The notes under the pieces are model-generated. The model worked only from the letters and a program-made list of their open reading frames with translations. It ran no database searches and was not told the origin of the DNA. A stretch of DNA of 64,000 bases, taken from assembly GCF_016862515.1 (NCBI RefSeq), contig NZ_BONC01000005.1, forward strand, positions 124,001 through 188,000, read 5' to 3'. The stretch comes from Asanoa iriomotensis. Its GTDB lineage: Bacteria; Actinomycetota; Actinomycetes; Mycobacteriales; Micromonosporaceae. Below, one piece after another: positions 21,244 through 29,766 of the stretch; position 1 is the stretch's first letter, and every line of letters begins with the position of its first letter. Both the position numbers and the translations under genes were made by a program.

Positions 21244-21936
21244 TCAGCGGTCGGGCATGCCGGCGCGGCGGCGCAGCGCCGCGACGTCGGTGACCACGAT
21301 CCGGCGGCCCTCGGTGCGCAGCCAGCCGCGGTTGGCGAACGAGCCGATCGCCTGGTTGACGCTCTGCCGCGAGCCGCCCGCCATCTCGGCGAGCTGGCTC
21401 TGGTTGAGCTCGATGGTGATCATCGGCGCCTGGCTCTCACCGGCCAGCCGGACCAGCGTCTTGGCCACCCGGCCCGGCAGGTCGAGGAAGACGTGGTCGG
21501 CGTTCTGCTCGGTGAGGCGGCGGATCAGCGCGCCCAGCGAGCGCATCACGGCGTCGAGTATCCGCGGGTTGGAGTGCACCAGCTCCATGAACGCCGAGCG
21601 GGACAGCGCCAGCGCGGTGCAGTCCTCGATCGCCTCGGCGGACGTCGACCGGGTCGACGCGTCCAGGAGGGACACTTCGCCGAGTGTCCCGGGAGGACGG
21701 ACGACCGAGAGCACGGCGCGCTCGCCGGTCGGCGCGGTGACGAACACCGCGACAGCACCCCGGCGCAGCACGATCAGCGATTCGCCGGGGTCGTTCTCGA
21801 CGAACAGCAACTGACCTTTGCGGTACGTGCGGGGCACGGCGGCGGCGATGACCCGCTGCCGAACCTCGGGCTCGAGCCCGGCGAACAGCTCGACCCCGGT
21901 CAGAGCGTCGCCAGGATCTGGCAGGCGACCCTCCAC
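21244..21936 (-). CDS. Crp/Fnr-family transcriptional regulator
   Basis: A 230-aa regulator. The N-terminal cyclic-nucleotide-binding beta roll includes GESLIVLRRGAVAVF and GTLGEVSLLDASTRSTSAEA in the phosphate-binding-cassette position, followed by a long dimer helix. The C-terminal winged helix contains QSQLAEMAGGSRQSVNQAI. The GTG at 21936 has a GGGGAGGGG ribosome site nine bases away; a GTG at 21972 would add 12 residues but has a weaker site. The giant adenylate cyclase is about 500 bp further along, so this Crp protein is a plausible cAMP receptor (inference). Confidence 0.85.
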   Translation of the reverse strand: MEGRLPDPGDALTGVELFAGLEPEVRQRVIAAAVPRTYRKGQLLFVENDPGESLIVLRRGAVAVFVTAPTGERAVLSVVRPPGTLGEVSLLDASTRSTSAEAIEDCTALALSRSAFMELVHSNPRILDAVMRSLGALIRRLTEQNADHVFLDLPGRVAKTLVRLAGESQAPMITIELNQSQLAEMAGGSRQSVNQAIGSFANRGWLRTEGRRIVVTDVAALRRRAGMPDR

Positions 21937-22160
21937 GGCCCGACCCCTCCCCGGCTCTTGGACACATCCCACTGACCGACCTATTCAGTCGGCAGCGTCA
22001 ACACATCAGATCATGTCGTTCCTGTCGCGTGCTGTACACCCCTGAAATCGCTTCCGTGACAGTCCCGTGTTGTCCGTTCGGGCAGGCTCAGTGCCAGACC
22101 CGCTGCTGGTGGGGGCCGGACGGGGGACTGGCGGGCCCGCTGGGGGGACGCGGGGCGGAC

Positions 22161-22199
22161 CGGTCGGAAGAGATCACTGGGGGGTGTCTCTTCCGGCCG
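22161..22199. other. Strong RNA hairpin in the crp / phosphotransferase divergent region
   Basis: A long stem: CGGTCGGAAGAGATCAC pairs with GTGTCTCTTCCGGCCG, with one bulged T and one wobble, around a G-rich loop. It lies 51 bases upstream of the GTG at 22250 between divergent genes, where no terminator is needed. It may be a 5' UTR element of the downstream gene or the end of a small RNA. The rest of 21937-22160 shows only G-rich tracts and no ORF. Confidence 0.5.
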
Positions 22200-22249
22200 T
22201 TCGCCCATTTCCCGGCCCGCACACCCATCGGCGGCGCATAATCCCCGCC

Positions 22250-23116
22250 GTGGCAGACGACGCGGTCGCGCTCGCGGCCCTGCGCGGCGGATGGCAGCAC
22301 GTGCCGCGCCAACTCGACCCGGTGCGGCTCGGCAGCACCGAGGTCACCACCTGGGCGTCCAGCATCGCCGGCGCGGGTCACCTGGTCATCCGGGTGCCCG
22401 TGCGCAGGCGCCAACGGCTGGAGGCCGGCGTGGCCGCGGCCGGTCACCTCGCCGAGCGGGGCGTGCCGGTGGGCGAGCCGGTCCGGGGACTGTCCGGCGC
22501 GCTGGTCGCCGAGCACGACGGCTTCGCGTACGCGCTGGTGCGCTGCCCACCCGGCCGCCCGCTGGCCGCCGGCGACCCGATCGACCAGCAGTGGTGGGGC
22601 GACGCGCTGGGCCGGCTGCACGCCGGCATGGACGGGTTCGCCCACCCGGGTCTGGGGCCGTGGCACCGGGTGCGCCCGGACGCGGCACACCTCGACGTCG
22701 AGCCGTGGCTGCGGGGGGCGGTCGGGTCCGCGTACGCCGCGCTGACCCGCCTGACCGTGACCGACCGGCTCACCTACGGCGTCCTGCACGGCCGGCCGCG
22801 GGCCGCCGCGTTCCACCTCGACCCGGCGACCGGCCGCACCGGGGTGGTCTGCTGGGGCTGTGCGGCCACCGGCCCGTTGGTCGCCGACCTCGCGGCGGCC
22901 GTCAACCTCGCCGGCGACGCCGGCACCGACGAGCTCGTCGAGGGCTACGCCGCCACCGGGACCGTGCACCGCGACGAGATCGACGCCGCGCTGCCGGTGC
23001 TGCTGCGGTTCCACTGGGCGGCCCGGGCGGACGCCGCCGCCCGCCGGCTCACCGCGTCGCCCACCGACGACGAGGCCTGGACGACGCTGACCGCCGCCGC
23101 GGAGGCTCTCGCTTAA
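22250..23116 (+). CDS. Aminoglycoside-phosphotransferase-fold protein lacking catalytic Asp residues
   Basis: A 288-aa protein with a phosphotransferase-like fold: a small N-lobe (LVIRVPVRRRQRLEAGVAAAGHLAERGVPV), a hinge (FAYALVRCPPGRPL), DALGRLHAGM, and a C-lobe. The catalytic loop reads LHGRPRAAAF (residues 179-188), where active relatives have HGD and Asn. The metal-binding loop reads VVCWGC (199-204), where they have I/V-D-W/F-G. Both essential Asp residues are therefore absent, so phosphotransfer is unlikely and a ligand-binding or scaffolding role is more plausible. It converges on the DUF1028 gene with overlapping stops. Confidence 0.7.
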   Translation: MADDAVALAALRGGWQHVPRQLDPVRLGSTEVTTWASSIAGAGHLVIRVPVRRRQRLEAGVAAAGHLAERGVPVGEPVRGLSGALVAEHDGFAYALVRCPPGRPLAAGDPIDQQWWGDALGRLHAGMDGFAHPGLGPWHRVRPDAAHLDVEPWLRGAVGSAYAALTRLTVTDRLTYGVLHGRPRAAAFHLDPATGRTGVVCWGCAATGPLVADLAAAVNLAGDAGTDELVEGYAATGTVHRDEIDAALPVLLRFHWAARADAAARRLTASPTDDEAWTTLTAAAEALA

Positions 23117-23946
23117 CCTTCGGCGCCGCGCAGGTGGGCCAGCACCAGCGGGTCGATCTTCCCGGGCACGATCCGTTCCTCGAGGTTCTCGACGCCGGCC
23201 CAGCTCGCCAGGGCCTCGTCCAGCGACGCGCCCTCGTGCCCGGCGGCGACCAGCCGGCCGCGCACCTCGGCCGCCAGCGTGCCGTCGAGCGGCAGCAGGG
23301 TGGCCGGGTCCGGCTTGCCGAACAGCAGTTCGTGGATGTCGAGCAGCCGGGTCAGCTCGGGCAGCGGCTCGGCGTGGTCGTCCACCCGCAGGTCGGCCAC
23401 GACGTCGCTGGTCCCGCCGTAACCCTCGCCCCGCGCGACCACGAGCAGCGCCGCGCTCTGCCGCCCGCGCTTGTCGCCGCCCGCCTCGTCGCCGGCCCGC
23501 AGCGCGGCCAGCAGCCGCCGGGCCAGCGGGTCGGCCGGGTCGCCGGCCAGCCACGCCTCGTGCATCGCGTCCACCACCTGGGGACCGACCAGGATGTTGC
23601 CCTGGATCGCGACCCCGTCGCCGGCCACGCCGCCCGCCCAGTCGTGGCAGTCGGCGCCGGTGTAGGTGGCCCCGTCGCCGGTCGCGCCGACGACGCCGAC
23701 CTGCCGCTGTGTCCGCCCGTCGTCGGCCGCGGTCAGCCCGGCGACCACGCCCGCGGCGTCCACACCGGTGCGCAGCAGCGCCAGCCCCTGCGGCCGGTAG
23801 GCCAGGTTGGCGTACGACTGCGTCGCGACGGCGCCGACCTGCGCCTCGGCGGCCGGCACGGCGGCGCCGACCGCGAGGAACTTGCTGGCGACAGCGATGC
23901 CGTGGGAGTGCCCGTCAGCGGACCGCGCCACGATCGAGAACGTCAT
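23113..23946 (-). CDS. DUF1028 family protein
   Basis: A 277-aa protein of the DUF1028 family, which has an Ntn-hydrolase-like fold. It starts MTFSIVARSADGHSHGIAVASK and has the family segments VGAVATQSYANLAYRPQG, NILVGPQVVDAMHEAWL and YGGTSDVVADLRVDDH. The C-terminal 70 residues carry a small peptidoglycan-binding-like extension. The ATG at 23946 is divergent from RNase AS. Family members are poorly characterised; some accompany peptide or amino acid degradation operons, which is not the case here. Confidence 0.8.
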   Translation of the reverse strand: MTFSIVARSADGHSHGIAVASKFLAVGAAVPAAEAQVGAVATQSYANLAYRPQGLALLRTGVDAAGVVAGLTAADDGRTQRQVGVVGATGDGATYTGADCHDWAGGVAGDGVAIQGNILVGPQVVDAMHEAWLAGDPADPLARRLLAALRAGDEAGGDKRGRQSAALLVVARGEGYGGTSDVVADLRVDDHAEPLPELTRLLDIHELLFGKPDPATLLPLDGTLAAEVRGRLVAAGHEGASLDEALASWAGVENLEERIVPGKIDPLVLAHLRGAEG

Positions 23947-23996
23947 GACCGGGCACGGTAACGAATCTCCTGGCGGATGGGCCAGGATGGTGGTCG

Positions 23997-24506
23997 ATGA
24001 CCTACCGCTATTTCTACGACTGTGAGTTCATCGAGGACGGCCTGACGGTCGACCTCGTCTCGATCGGCGTGGTCGACGAGAACGGCCGCGAGTTCTACGC
24101 CGTGTCGACCGAGTTCGACGGTTCACGGGCCGTGCCCTGGGTGCGCCGCAACGTGCTCGACAAGCTGCCGTCGCCCGCCGACCCGGCCTGGCGCTCGCGC
24201 GAGCGGATCCGCGACGACCTCTACGAGTTCCTGGTCGAGCCGCTGCGCGGGTCGGGCACCGGCGGCTCGCTGGAGCTGTGGGCCTGGTACGCCGCGTACG
24301 ACCACGTGGCGCTGGCCCAGCTCTGGGGCGCGATGCCGGCGTTGCCGCGGGTGATACCCCGGTTCACCAAGGAGCTCCGGCAGCTCTGGGACGACCTGGG
24401 CAAACCGCCGCTGCCGCCGGCCCCGGCCGACCAGCACGACGCGCTGGCCGACGCCCGGCACAACCTGGCCCGCTGGCACGCCATGCGGGCACCCGCCCGA
24501 CCCTGA
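23997..24506 (+). CDS. RNase AS-type 3'-5' exoribonuclease
   Basis: A 169-aa DEDDh exonuclease. Residues 6-11 (FYDCEF) supply the first Asp/Glu pair, the YDHVAL region the third acid, and HDALADARHN the final His/Asp pair. Length and sequence match mycobacterial RNase AS (Rv2179c), which trims adenylate-containing RNA tails. In M. tuberculosis it sits next to the class II DAHP synthase gene (from memory); here about 21 kb separates the two. Confidence 0.88.
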   Translation: MTYRYFYDCEFIEDGLTVDLVSIGVVDENGREFYAVSTEFDGSRAVPWVRRNVLDKLPSPADPAWRSRERIRDDLYEFLVEPLRGSGTGGSLELWAWYAAYDHVALAQLWGAMPALPRVIPRFTKELRQLWDDLGKPPLPPAPADQHDALADARHNLARWHAMRAPARP

Positions 24507-24679
24507 CAGTTCATGTCACGGTGGGTGGGTCGCGCTGGTAGGCGAATTGCCCGGCGACTACAGTGCGCAGTTGGCGGCCCGCCCCGGGCCGGCAACGACG
24601 CCGATCAACGATCCTGGGGCTTTCTGGCCATTTGTGCCCCCTATGGGGCGAGGATCGCGATCAGGAGGATGAGCAGATC

Positions 24680-25708
24680 ATGCGAATCGGCGTGCTTACC
24701 GGCGGCGGAGACTGTCCCGGTCTGAACGCGGTGATCCGCGCGGTCGTCCGCAAGGGCGTCTCGACGTACGGTCACGACTTCGTGGGCTTCCGGGACGGCT
24801 GGCGCGGTCCGCTGGAAGGCCTCACCATGCCGCTGGGCATCCCCGAGGTCCGCGGCATCCTGCCGCGCGGCGGCACGATCCTCGGCTCCTCCCGCACCAA
24901 CCCGTTCAAGATCGAGAACGGCGTCGAGCAGATCAAGAACAACCTGCACGCCATGGGCGTCGACGCGCTGATCGCGATCGGCGGCGAGGACACGCTCGGC
25001 GTCGCCACCAAGCTGTACGACCTGGGCGTGCACGTGGTCGGCGTGCCGAAGACGATCGACAACGACCTGGGCTCGACCGACTACACGTTCGGCTTCGACA
25101 CCGCGGTCAACATCGCGATGGAGGCGATCGACCGCCTGCACACCACGGCGGAGAGTCACCACCGCACGCTGGTCGTCGAGGTCATGGGCCGGCACGCCGG
25201 CTGGATCGCCCTGCACGCGGGCCTCGCCGGCGGCGCCAACGTGATCCTGCTGCCGGAGCGCAACTTCGACGTCGAGCAGGTCGCGGGCTACGTCGAGAAG
25301 CGCTTCCAGCACCAGTACGCGCCGATCGTCGTCGTCGCGGAGGGCGCGCAGCCGCTGGACGGCCAGATGGTCCTGCACAACCAGGAGCTCGACGCGTTCG
25401 GCCACGTCCGGCTGGGCGGCATCGGCCAGTGGCTGGCCGAGCAGCTCGAGGCCAAGACCGGCAAGGAGGCCCGCACGGTCGTCCTCGGTCACATCCAGCG
25501 CGGTGGCACGCCGACCGCGTTCGACCGGGTGCTCGCCACCCGGCTGGGCCTGCACGCGATCGACGCGGCCAACGACGGCGACTGGGGCAAGATGGTCGCC
25601 CTCCAGGGCACCGACGTGGTCAGGGTGCCGCTGGTCGAGGCGACCAAGGAGCTCAAGACCGTGCCGCTGGAGCGCTACACCGAGGCTGAGGTCTTCTTCG
25701 GTTCCTGA
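24680..25708 (+). CDS. 6-phosphofructokinase, predicted PPi-dependent
   Basis: A 342-aa PfkA-superfamily enzyme phosphorylating fructose 6-phosphate. The phosphate loop GGGDCPGLNAVIRA is at 8-21 and the catalytic TIDND at 125-129. The donor-selecting residues are D104 (GGEDTLG) and K124 (PKTIDND). ATP-dependent enzymes have Gly at both places, while PPi-dependent enzymes such as that of Amycolatopsis methanolica have Asp and Lys. PPi as donor, and hence a reversible reaction, is therefore predicted. AGGAGG lies at 24663-24668. Monocistronic or leading into proC 28 bases later. Confidence 0.92.
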   Translation: MRIGVLTGGGDCPGLNAVIRAVVRKGVSTYGHDFVGFRDGWRGPLEGLTMPLGIPEVRGILPRGGTILGSSRTNPFKIENGVEQIKNNLHAMGVDALIAIGGEDTLGVATKLYDLGVHVVGVPKTIDNDLGSTDYTFGFDTAVNIAMEAIDRLHTTAESHHRTLVVEVMGRHAGWIALHAGLAGGANVILLPERNFDVEQVAGYVEKRFQHQYAPIVVVAEGAQPLDGQMVLHNQELDAFGHVRLGGIGQWLAEQLEAKTGKEARTVVLGHIQRGGTPTAFDRVLATRLGLHAIDAANDGDWGKMVALQGTDVVRVPLVEATKELKTVPLERYTEAEVFFGS

Positions 25709-25736
25709 TCGACGCGGCACGAGGGGGCGGGCAGCC

Positions 25737-26549
25737 ATGACGGACAAGACGGTCGCCGTGATCGGCGCGGGCAAGATCGGTGAGCTGATGCTCTCCGGCC
25801 TCCTGCGCGCCGGTTGGCCCGTCGGCCGGCTGCTCGCCACCTCGCGCCGCCAGGAGCGGGCCGACGAGCTGCGCCAGCGGTACGGCGTCCGCGTCGTCGA
25901 CAACCTCACCGCGGTCGCCGAGGCCGACGTGCTGGCCATCTCGGTCAAGCCGCAGGACGCGTCCGCGCTGCTGGCCGACATCGGCCCGAAGGTGCCCGGC
26001 GACAAGCTGGTCATCTCCCTCTGCGCCGGCCTGCCGACGAGCTTCTTCGCCAAGCGCCTGCAGGACGGCGTGCCGATCGTGCGGGTCATGACCAACACGC
26101 CGGCGCTGGTCGACGAGGCGATGACGGCGATCTCCGCCGGCCCGCACGTGACGCCCGCTCACCTGGCCCTGGCCGAGGAGATGTTCAAGCCCCTCGGCGC
26201 GACGATCCGCGTGCCGGAGTCGCAGCAGGACGCGGTGACCGCACTCTCGGGCTCCGGACCGGCCTACTTCTACCTGCTGGTCGAGGCGATGGTCGACGCC
26301 GGCATCCTGCTCGGCCTGCCCCGGCAGGTCGCGCACGACCTGATCGTGCAGACCGCGATCGGCTCGGCCGTGATGCTCCGCGACTCCGGCGAGCACCCGG
26401 TCAAGCTCCGCGAGGCGGTCACGTCGCCGGCCGGCACGACCATCTCGGCGATCCGCGAACTGGAGAACCACGGCGTCCGTGCGGCCCTGCTCGCGGCCCT
26501 CGAGGCGGCCCGCGACCGGGCGCGTGAACTGGCTGAACAGAACTCCTGA
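25737..26549 (+). CDS. proC: Pyrroline-5-carboxylate reductase
   Basis: A 270-aa NAD(P)H-dependent enzyme making proline from pyrroline-5-carboxylate in the cytoplasm. The N-terminal Rossmann motif is AVIGAGKIGELM; the substrate/dimer signature is near residue 160 (DAVTALSGSGPAYFYLL) and the C-terminal family motif reads LREAVTSPAGTTISAI. Length is normal. The ATG at 25737 lies 28 bases after pfk, preceded by GAGGGGGCGG, so the two may be cotranscribed. It is not part of an evident amino-acid operon. Confidence 0.95.
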   Translation: MTDKTVAVIGAGKIGELMLSGLLRAGWPVGRLLATSRRQERADELRQRYGVRVVDNLTAVAEADVLAISVKPQDASALLADIGPKVPGDKLVISLCAGLPTSFFAKRLQDGVPIVRVMTNTPALVDEAMTAISAGPHVTPAHLALAEEMFKPLGATIRVPESQQDAVTALSGSGPAYFYLLVEAMVDAGILLGLPRQVAHDLIVQTAIGSAVMLRDSGEHPVKLREAVTSPAGTTISAIRELENHGVRAALLAALEAARDRARELAEQNS

Positions 26550-26658
26550 GCACCCGTTCGTGGTGATTCATTCACGCTGCTGAGGCTTTCGGACCTCCGC
26601 CACCGGGCCTTACTGTCATTACAGATGGTGAATCCCCGGTTGCAGGGAGGTACGGGCC

Positions 26659-27042
26659 ATGCGACGTCTCGCCACCGTAGTCGCCGCCACCGCGGCGGCC
26701 CTCTGGATCGCCGCGCCGGCCTCCGCCTTCGCACACGCCAACGTCCTCAACCCGTACGCGCACACCGCGCTGGACGTGCTGACCCTCGGAGTGGTGACCG
26801 CTCCGCTGTGGACCGCCTACCTCTGGGCCGGCCGCCGCCTCGCCCTGGTGGCGCTGGTCGCGATCGTCCAACTGCCGGTGGCCGTGCTCGGGTTCACGCA
26901 GATCCTCGACCCCGCCTGGCACGCCGTCGCGCTGGCCACCGCACTCACCCTGACCTTGTTCTCGCTCGTAACCGTGCGGCGGCTCGCCACCGCCCACGCG
27001 GGCCCGACCGTCGCGGAACCCGCCGCCGCGCCGGCCGACTAG
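26659..27042 (+). CDS. Small exported membrane protein
   Basis: A 127-aa protein with a signal-peptide-like start (cleavage after ASA, about residue 22) and three hydrophobic segments (about 39-58, 63-82 and 87-106). The tail is Ala/Pro-rich. A GGGAGG ribosome site precedes the ATG. I do not recognise a family; there are no catalytic motifs. It stands alone between proC and the convergent sortase operon. Confidence 0.6.
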   Translation: MRRLATVVAATAAALWIAAPASAFAHANVLNPYAHTALDVLTLGVVTAPLWTAYLWAGRRLALVALVAIVQLPVAVLGFTQILDPAWHAVALATALTLTLFSLVTVRRLATAHAGPTVAEPAAAPAD

Positions 27043-27126
27043 CCCGGGCCCGGGACCGGTGCCCTACCCGGGGAACGCCGGCACCACGACCGGGGATTCG
27101 CGGTCCCTGGTAGCCGACACGTGGTG

Positions 27127-27438
27127 TCAGTGGGGAGTGGGCACCGGCCCCAGGGTGGCCAACTGGTCGCGCACCGCGTCGACGGAGGGGCAGCCCCGGC
27201 GCGGTGCGCCCCACCCGTGCGGTCCGGCGTACGCGGTGAACCGGCAGTGCGGCTCGTCCACGTACCCCCAGGCCATGAAGACCTCGACACCGGCGTAGCG
27301 GTAGACGCCGACGGACTCGATCCGCGACCCGGCCGTGCGGCGATGGAAGGTCGCGTGCAGGCCGGGCAGCACCGTGCCGTCGAGGTCCGCGTCGGTCACC
27401 TCGCGGTGCACCGTGAATTGCGACAGGTCGGGCAGCAC
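27127..27438 (-). CDS. Hypothetical protein downstream of the sortase
   Basis: A 103-aa frame starting at a GTG 15 bases after the sortase stop, with only a weak AGGT ribosome site, so translation would depend on coupling. Its composition is that of a folded soluble protein (aromatic and charged residues, VGVYRYAGVEVFMAWGYVDEPHCRF). No signal peptide or known motif is visible. Codon use resembles the neighbours, which supports coding, but the family is unknown. Confidence 0.5.
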   Translation of the reverse strand: MLPDLSQFTVHREVTDADLDGTVLPGLHATFHRRTAGSRIESVGVYRYAGVEVFMAWGYVDEPHCRFTAYAGPHGWGAPRRGCPSVDAVRDQLATLGPVPTPH

Positions 27439-27453
27439 GACCTGATCAACGAG

Positions 27454-28179
27454 CTACCACTCCGTCGGGCCGTGGCCCTTGGACGTCCGCGGCAGCTCGG
27501 GCGTGCGGGCGTCGACCGCGTAGACCACCACGTTGTCGCGGTAGGACCGCCTGCTCCGGTCGAACTCGCCGCCGCAGGTGATCAGCCGCAGCTCGGAGCC
27601 GGGCGTCGCGCCGTACACCCGGGTCGTGGGGAACTTGTCCTTCGGGTAGTGGCCGGTGGCGACCACGCGGAACGGCAGCCAGGTGTCGCCGCGGCGGACC
27701 TCGACGGTGTCGCCGGGGCGCAGCTCGCGGAGGCGGTAGAAGACCGCCGGGCCGCGGTAGGAGTCGACGTGGCCCGCGATCACCGCCGGGCCGGGCTCGC
27801 CGGGCAGCGTGCCCTGCTCGTACCAGCCGGCCTTGGCGTAGTCGACCGGTGCCTCCAGCTCGCCCTTGCTGTCGAGGTCGAGACCGACCAGTGAGGACCG
27901 GATCGCGACCCGGGGTATCCGCACCTCGGACGGCGGCGGCAGCGCGGCGAGCGGGTCGACCGCGGCGGCCTCGACCGGTCGCGCGCAGTCGGAGCCGCAG
28001 CCGACGTGCCAGCGGGCCGTTGGCGGCGGCGCGCTCGCGTCGCCGGCCGCGAGGCCGAGGGTCGTGCCGGCGGCGGCGCAGAGGGTGAGCGCGGTCAGCG
28101 TCAGGCCGAGGGCCGGCACGGGCCAGCCCCCGCGGTGCCGTCTGACCGCGGGGGAAGGCCGGGCGTCGCTCGCGCTCAC
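27454..28179 (-). CDS. Class F sortase
   Basis: A 241-aa membrane-anchored transpeptidase that would cleave sorting signals on exported proteins. An N-terminal transmembrane helix (about 19-42) precedes the sortase beta barrel. The catalytic residues are visible: H137 in AGHVDS, C202 in LITCGG and an Arg near 210-214 before DNVVVYAV. The Cys context (L-I-T-C) and lack of a C-terminal helix fit class F. The GTG at 28179 is four bases after the stop of the DUF4397 protein, its likely substrate, and the pair forms one operon. Confidence 0.85.
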   Translation of the reverse strand: MSASDARPSPAVRRHRGGWPVPALGLTLTALTLCAAAGTTLGLAAGDASAPPPTARWHVGCGSDCARPVEAAAVDPLAALPPPSEVRIPRVAIRSSLVGLDLDSKGELEAPVDYAKAGWYEQGTLPGEPGPAVIAGHVDSYRGPAVFYRLRELRPGDTVEVRRGDTWLPFRVVATGHYPKDKFPTTRVYGATPGSELRLITCGGEFDRSRRSYRDNVVVYAVDARTPELPRTSKGHGPTEW

Positions 28180-28183
28180 CGAC

Positions 28184-29056
28184 TTACCAGGTGCGTCGGG
28201 CCCTGCGCCGCAGCCCGAGGGCTCCCACGCCGACGACGCCGGCCAGCGCGACCAGGCCGAGTCCGGCGGCGAGGGCCATCGTGCCGGCGCCGCTGGTGCC
28301 GCCCGCTCCGGTGTCGACGCCGCCCTGCGGGGTGATCTCACCGGCCTTGGCGTCGACCTTGAGGTCGGTGGTCAGGCCGTCCTTGCCGTCGAGCACGAGC
28401 AGCGAGTAGGTCGTGCCGCCGGCGAGGTCGCAGGTCGCCTTCGCGGGCGTCCCGCCGGCCTCGGGCGTGAGGTCGAGCGTCCAGTTGCCGGGCTTCACGC
28501 CGCGGTAGTCGCTGGTCGTGGCGAACTTGAGCCCGTCGCCGACCTCCTGGCCACCGGTCGTCCTGATGTCGAGGACCGGCGACTTGACCGAGGCCTGCAG
28601 CACCCGGATCTTCGCCTGGTCGGCCGGCGGCGCGGTGATGTCGTCGTCGATCACCGACAGGCCGAGCTCGGCGAACCGGCCGGTGCCGGCGACGGTGTGC
28701 GCGCTGCCCTCGGTGACCGTGACGCTCTCGGTGAGCACCGGCTTGGACTTCGGGTCGGCGCCGACCTTGCGCATCGAGACCGCGTAGGTGCCGGGCGGCA
28801 CCGACAGGTAGTCGGACATGACGCCGTACGGCACGGCGTCGAACTTGAGGCCCTTCATCTTGCCGCCGAGATCGTCGACGTAGACGTCGACCGGCGGGGT
28901 GTCGGGGGAGAGGTGGGCCAGGCGCACGTAGCCGACGCCGGCCTCCGCGGACGCGGGGGCGGCGATCGCGGCGGACAGGCCGGCACCGATGAGGACGGCA
29001 CCGGCGGCGGCAACCAACCGGTGCAGCGCGCGGGGGGAGGGACGCGCAGGGATCAT
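28184..29056 (-). CDS. DUF4397 surface protein with a sortase-type tail
   Basis: A 290-aa exported protein. Residues 1-37 are a signal peptide (cleavage after ASA). DUF4397-type repeats follow, in which GVGYVRLAHLSPDTPPVDVYVD and IRVLQASVKSPVLDI mark the repeat starts. The tail has the three parts of a cell-wall sorting signal: PQGGVDTGAGG (about 243-253), a hydrophobic helix, and RRRARR at the C-terminus. The motif is not LPxTG. The ATG at 29056 follows GGAGGAAG. Cotranscription with the class F sortase suggests the two are enzyme and substrate; the surface role is unknown. Confidence 0.82.
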   Translation of the reverse strand: MIPARPSPRALHRLVAAAGAVLIGAGLSAAIAAPASAEAGVGYVRLAHLSPDTPPVDVYVDDLGGKMKGLKFDAVPYGVMSDYLSVPPGTYAVSMRKVGADPKSKPVLTESVTVTEGSAHTVAGTGRFAELGLSVIDDDITAPPADQAKIRVLQASVKSPVLDIRTTGGQEVGDGLKFATTSDYRGVKPGNWTLDLTPEAGGTPAKATCDLAGGTTYSLLVLDGKDGLTTDLKVDAKAGEITPQGGVDTGAGGTSGAGTMALAAGLGLVALAGVVGVGALGLRRRARRTW

Positions 29057-29217
29057 GAAACTTCCTCCAGCGGACGAGGATCGCAACACGCGAAACAGAG
29101 TCCCGTCAGTCGGACCGGACCGCAAGCCCTGGAAGGTGTAAAAATCTGGCAATCCCGCGGATCATGTCCAGTTGGCCGACGGGGGACCCTGAACGGCGTC
29201 CCCCGAGCGGATCTCGT

Positions 29218-29703
29218 CTACGGGAGGTGGCGTTCGACGGTCGCGACCAGATCCGGCTCCTCGGGGGTGACCTGCGGGCCGAACCGCGCGGCGACCGTGC
29301 CGTCGGGCGCGACCAGGAACTTCTCGAAGTTCCAGCGGATGTCGCCGGTATGGCCGTCGGCGTCGGCGGTGTCCACGAGGGCCGTGTAGAGCGGGTGCCG
29401 GCCGTCGCCGTTGACCTCGACCTTCTCGGTCAGGGGGAAGGTGACGCCGTAGTTGACCGAGCAGAACTCGGCGATCTCCTCGGCGCTGCCGGGCTCCTGG
29501 CCCATGAACTGGTTGCACGGCACGCCGAGCACCACCAGGCCGCGGTCGGCGTAGGTGTCGTAGAGCTTCTGCAGGCCTTCGTACTGGGGGGTCAGGCCGC
29601 ACTTGGATGCCACGTTGACGACGAGCACAGCCTTGCCTGCGTACTGCTTGAGGTCGGCCGGCCCGCCGGTGAGGGCGCCGATCTCGGTGTCGAGCACTGT
29701 CAT
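29218..29703 (-). CDS. Glutathione/thioredoxin peroxidase
   Basis: A 161-aa GPx-family peroxidase reducing hydroperoxides. The peroxidatic Cys is in VASKCGLTPQYEGLQ (near residue 36), the Gln in CNQFMGQEPGS (with a possible resolving Cys) and the Trp in RWNFEKFLV. Actinobacterial members usually take electrons from thioredoxin, not glutathione. The ATG at 29703 fits the family length; the longer frame adds an atypical N-terminus. The ribosome site is weak. It is divergent from the chitinase and not obviously linked to it. Confidence 0.88.
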   Translation of the reverse strand: MTVLDTEIGALTGGPADLKQYAGKAVLVVNVASKCGLTPQYEGLQKLYDTYADRGLVVLGVPCNQFMGQEPGSAEEIAEFCSVNYGVTFPLTEKVEVNGDGRHPLYTALVDTADADGHTGDIRWNFEKFLVAPDGTVAARFGPQVTPEEPDLVATVERHLP

Positions 29704-29766
29704 GGCGGTGACGTTACTAGATCCAGTCAGAAATCGATGTATGCACATCTTGACGAGGTGTTGAGG

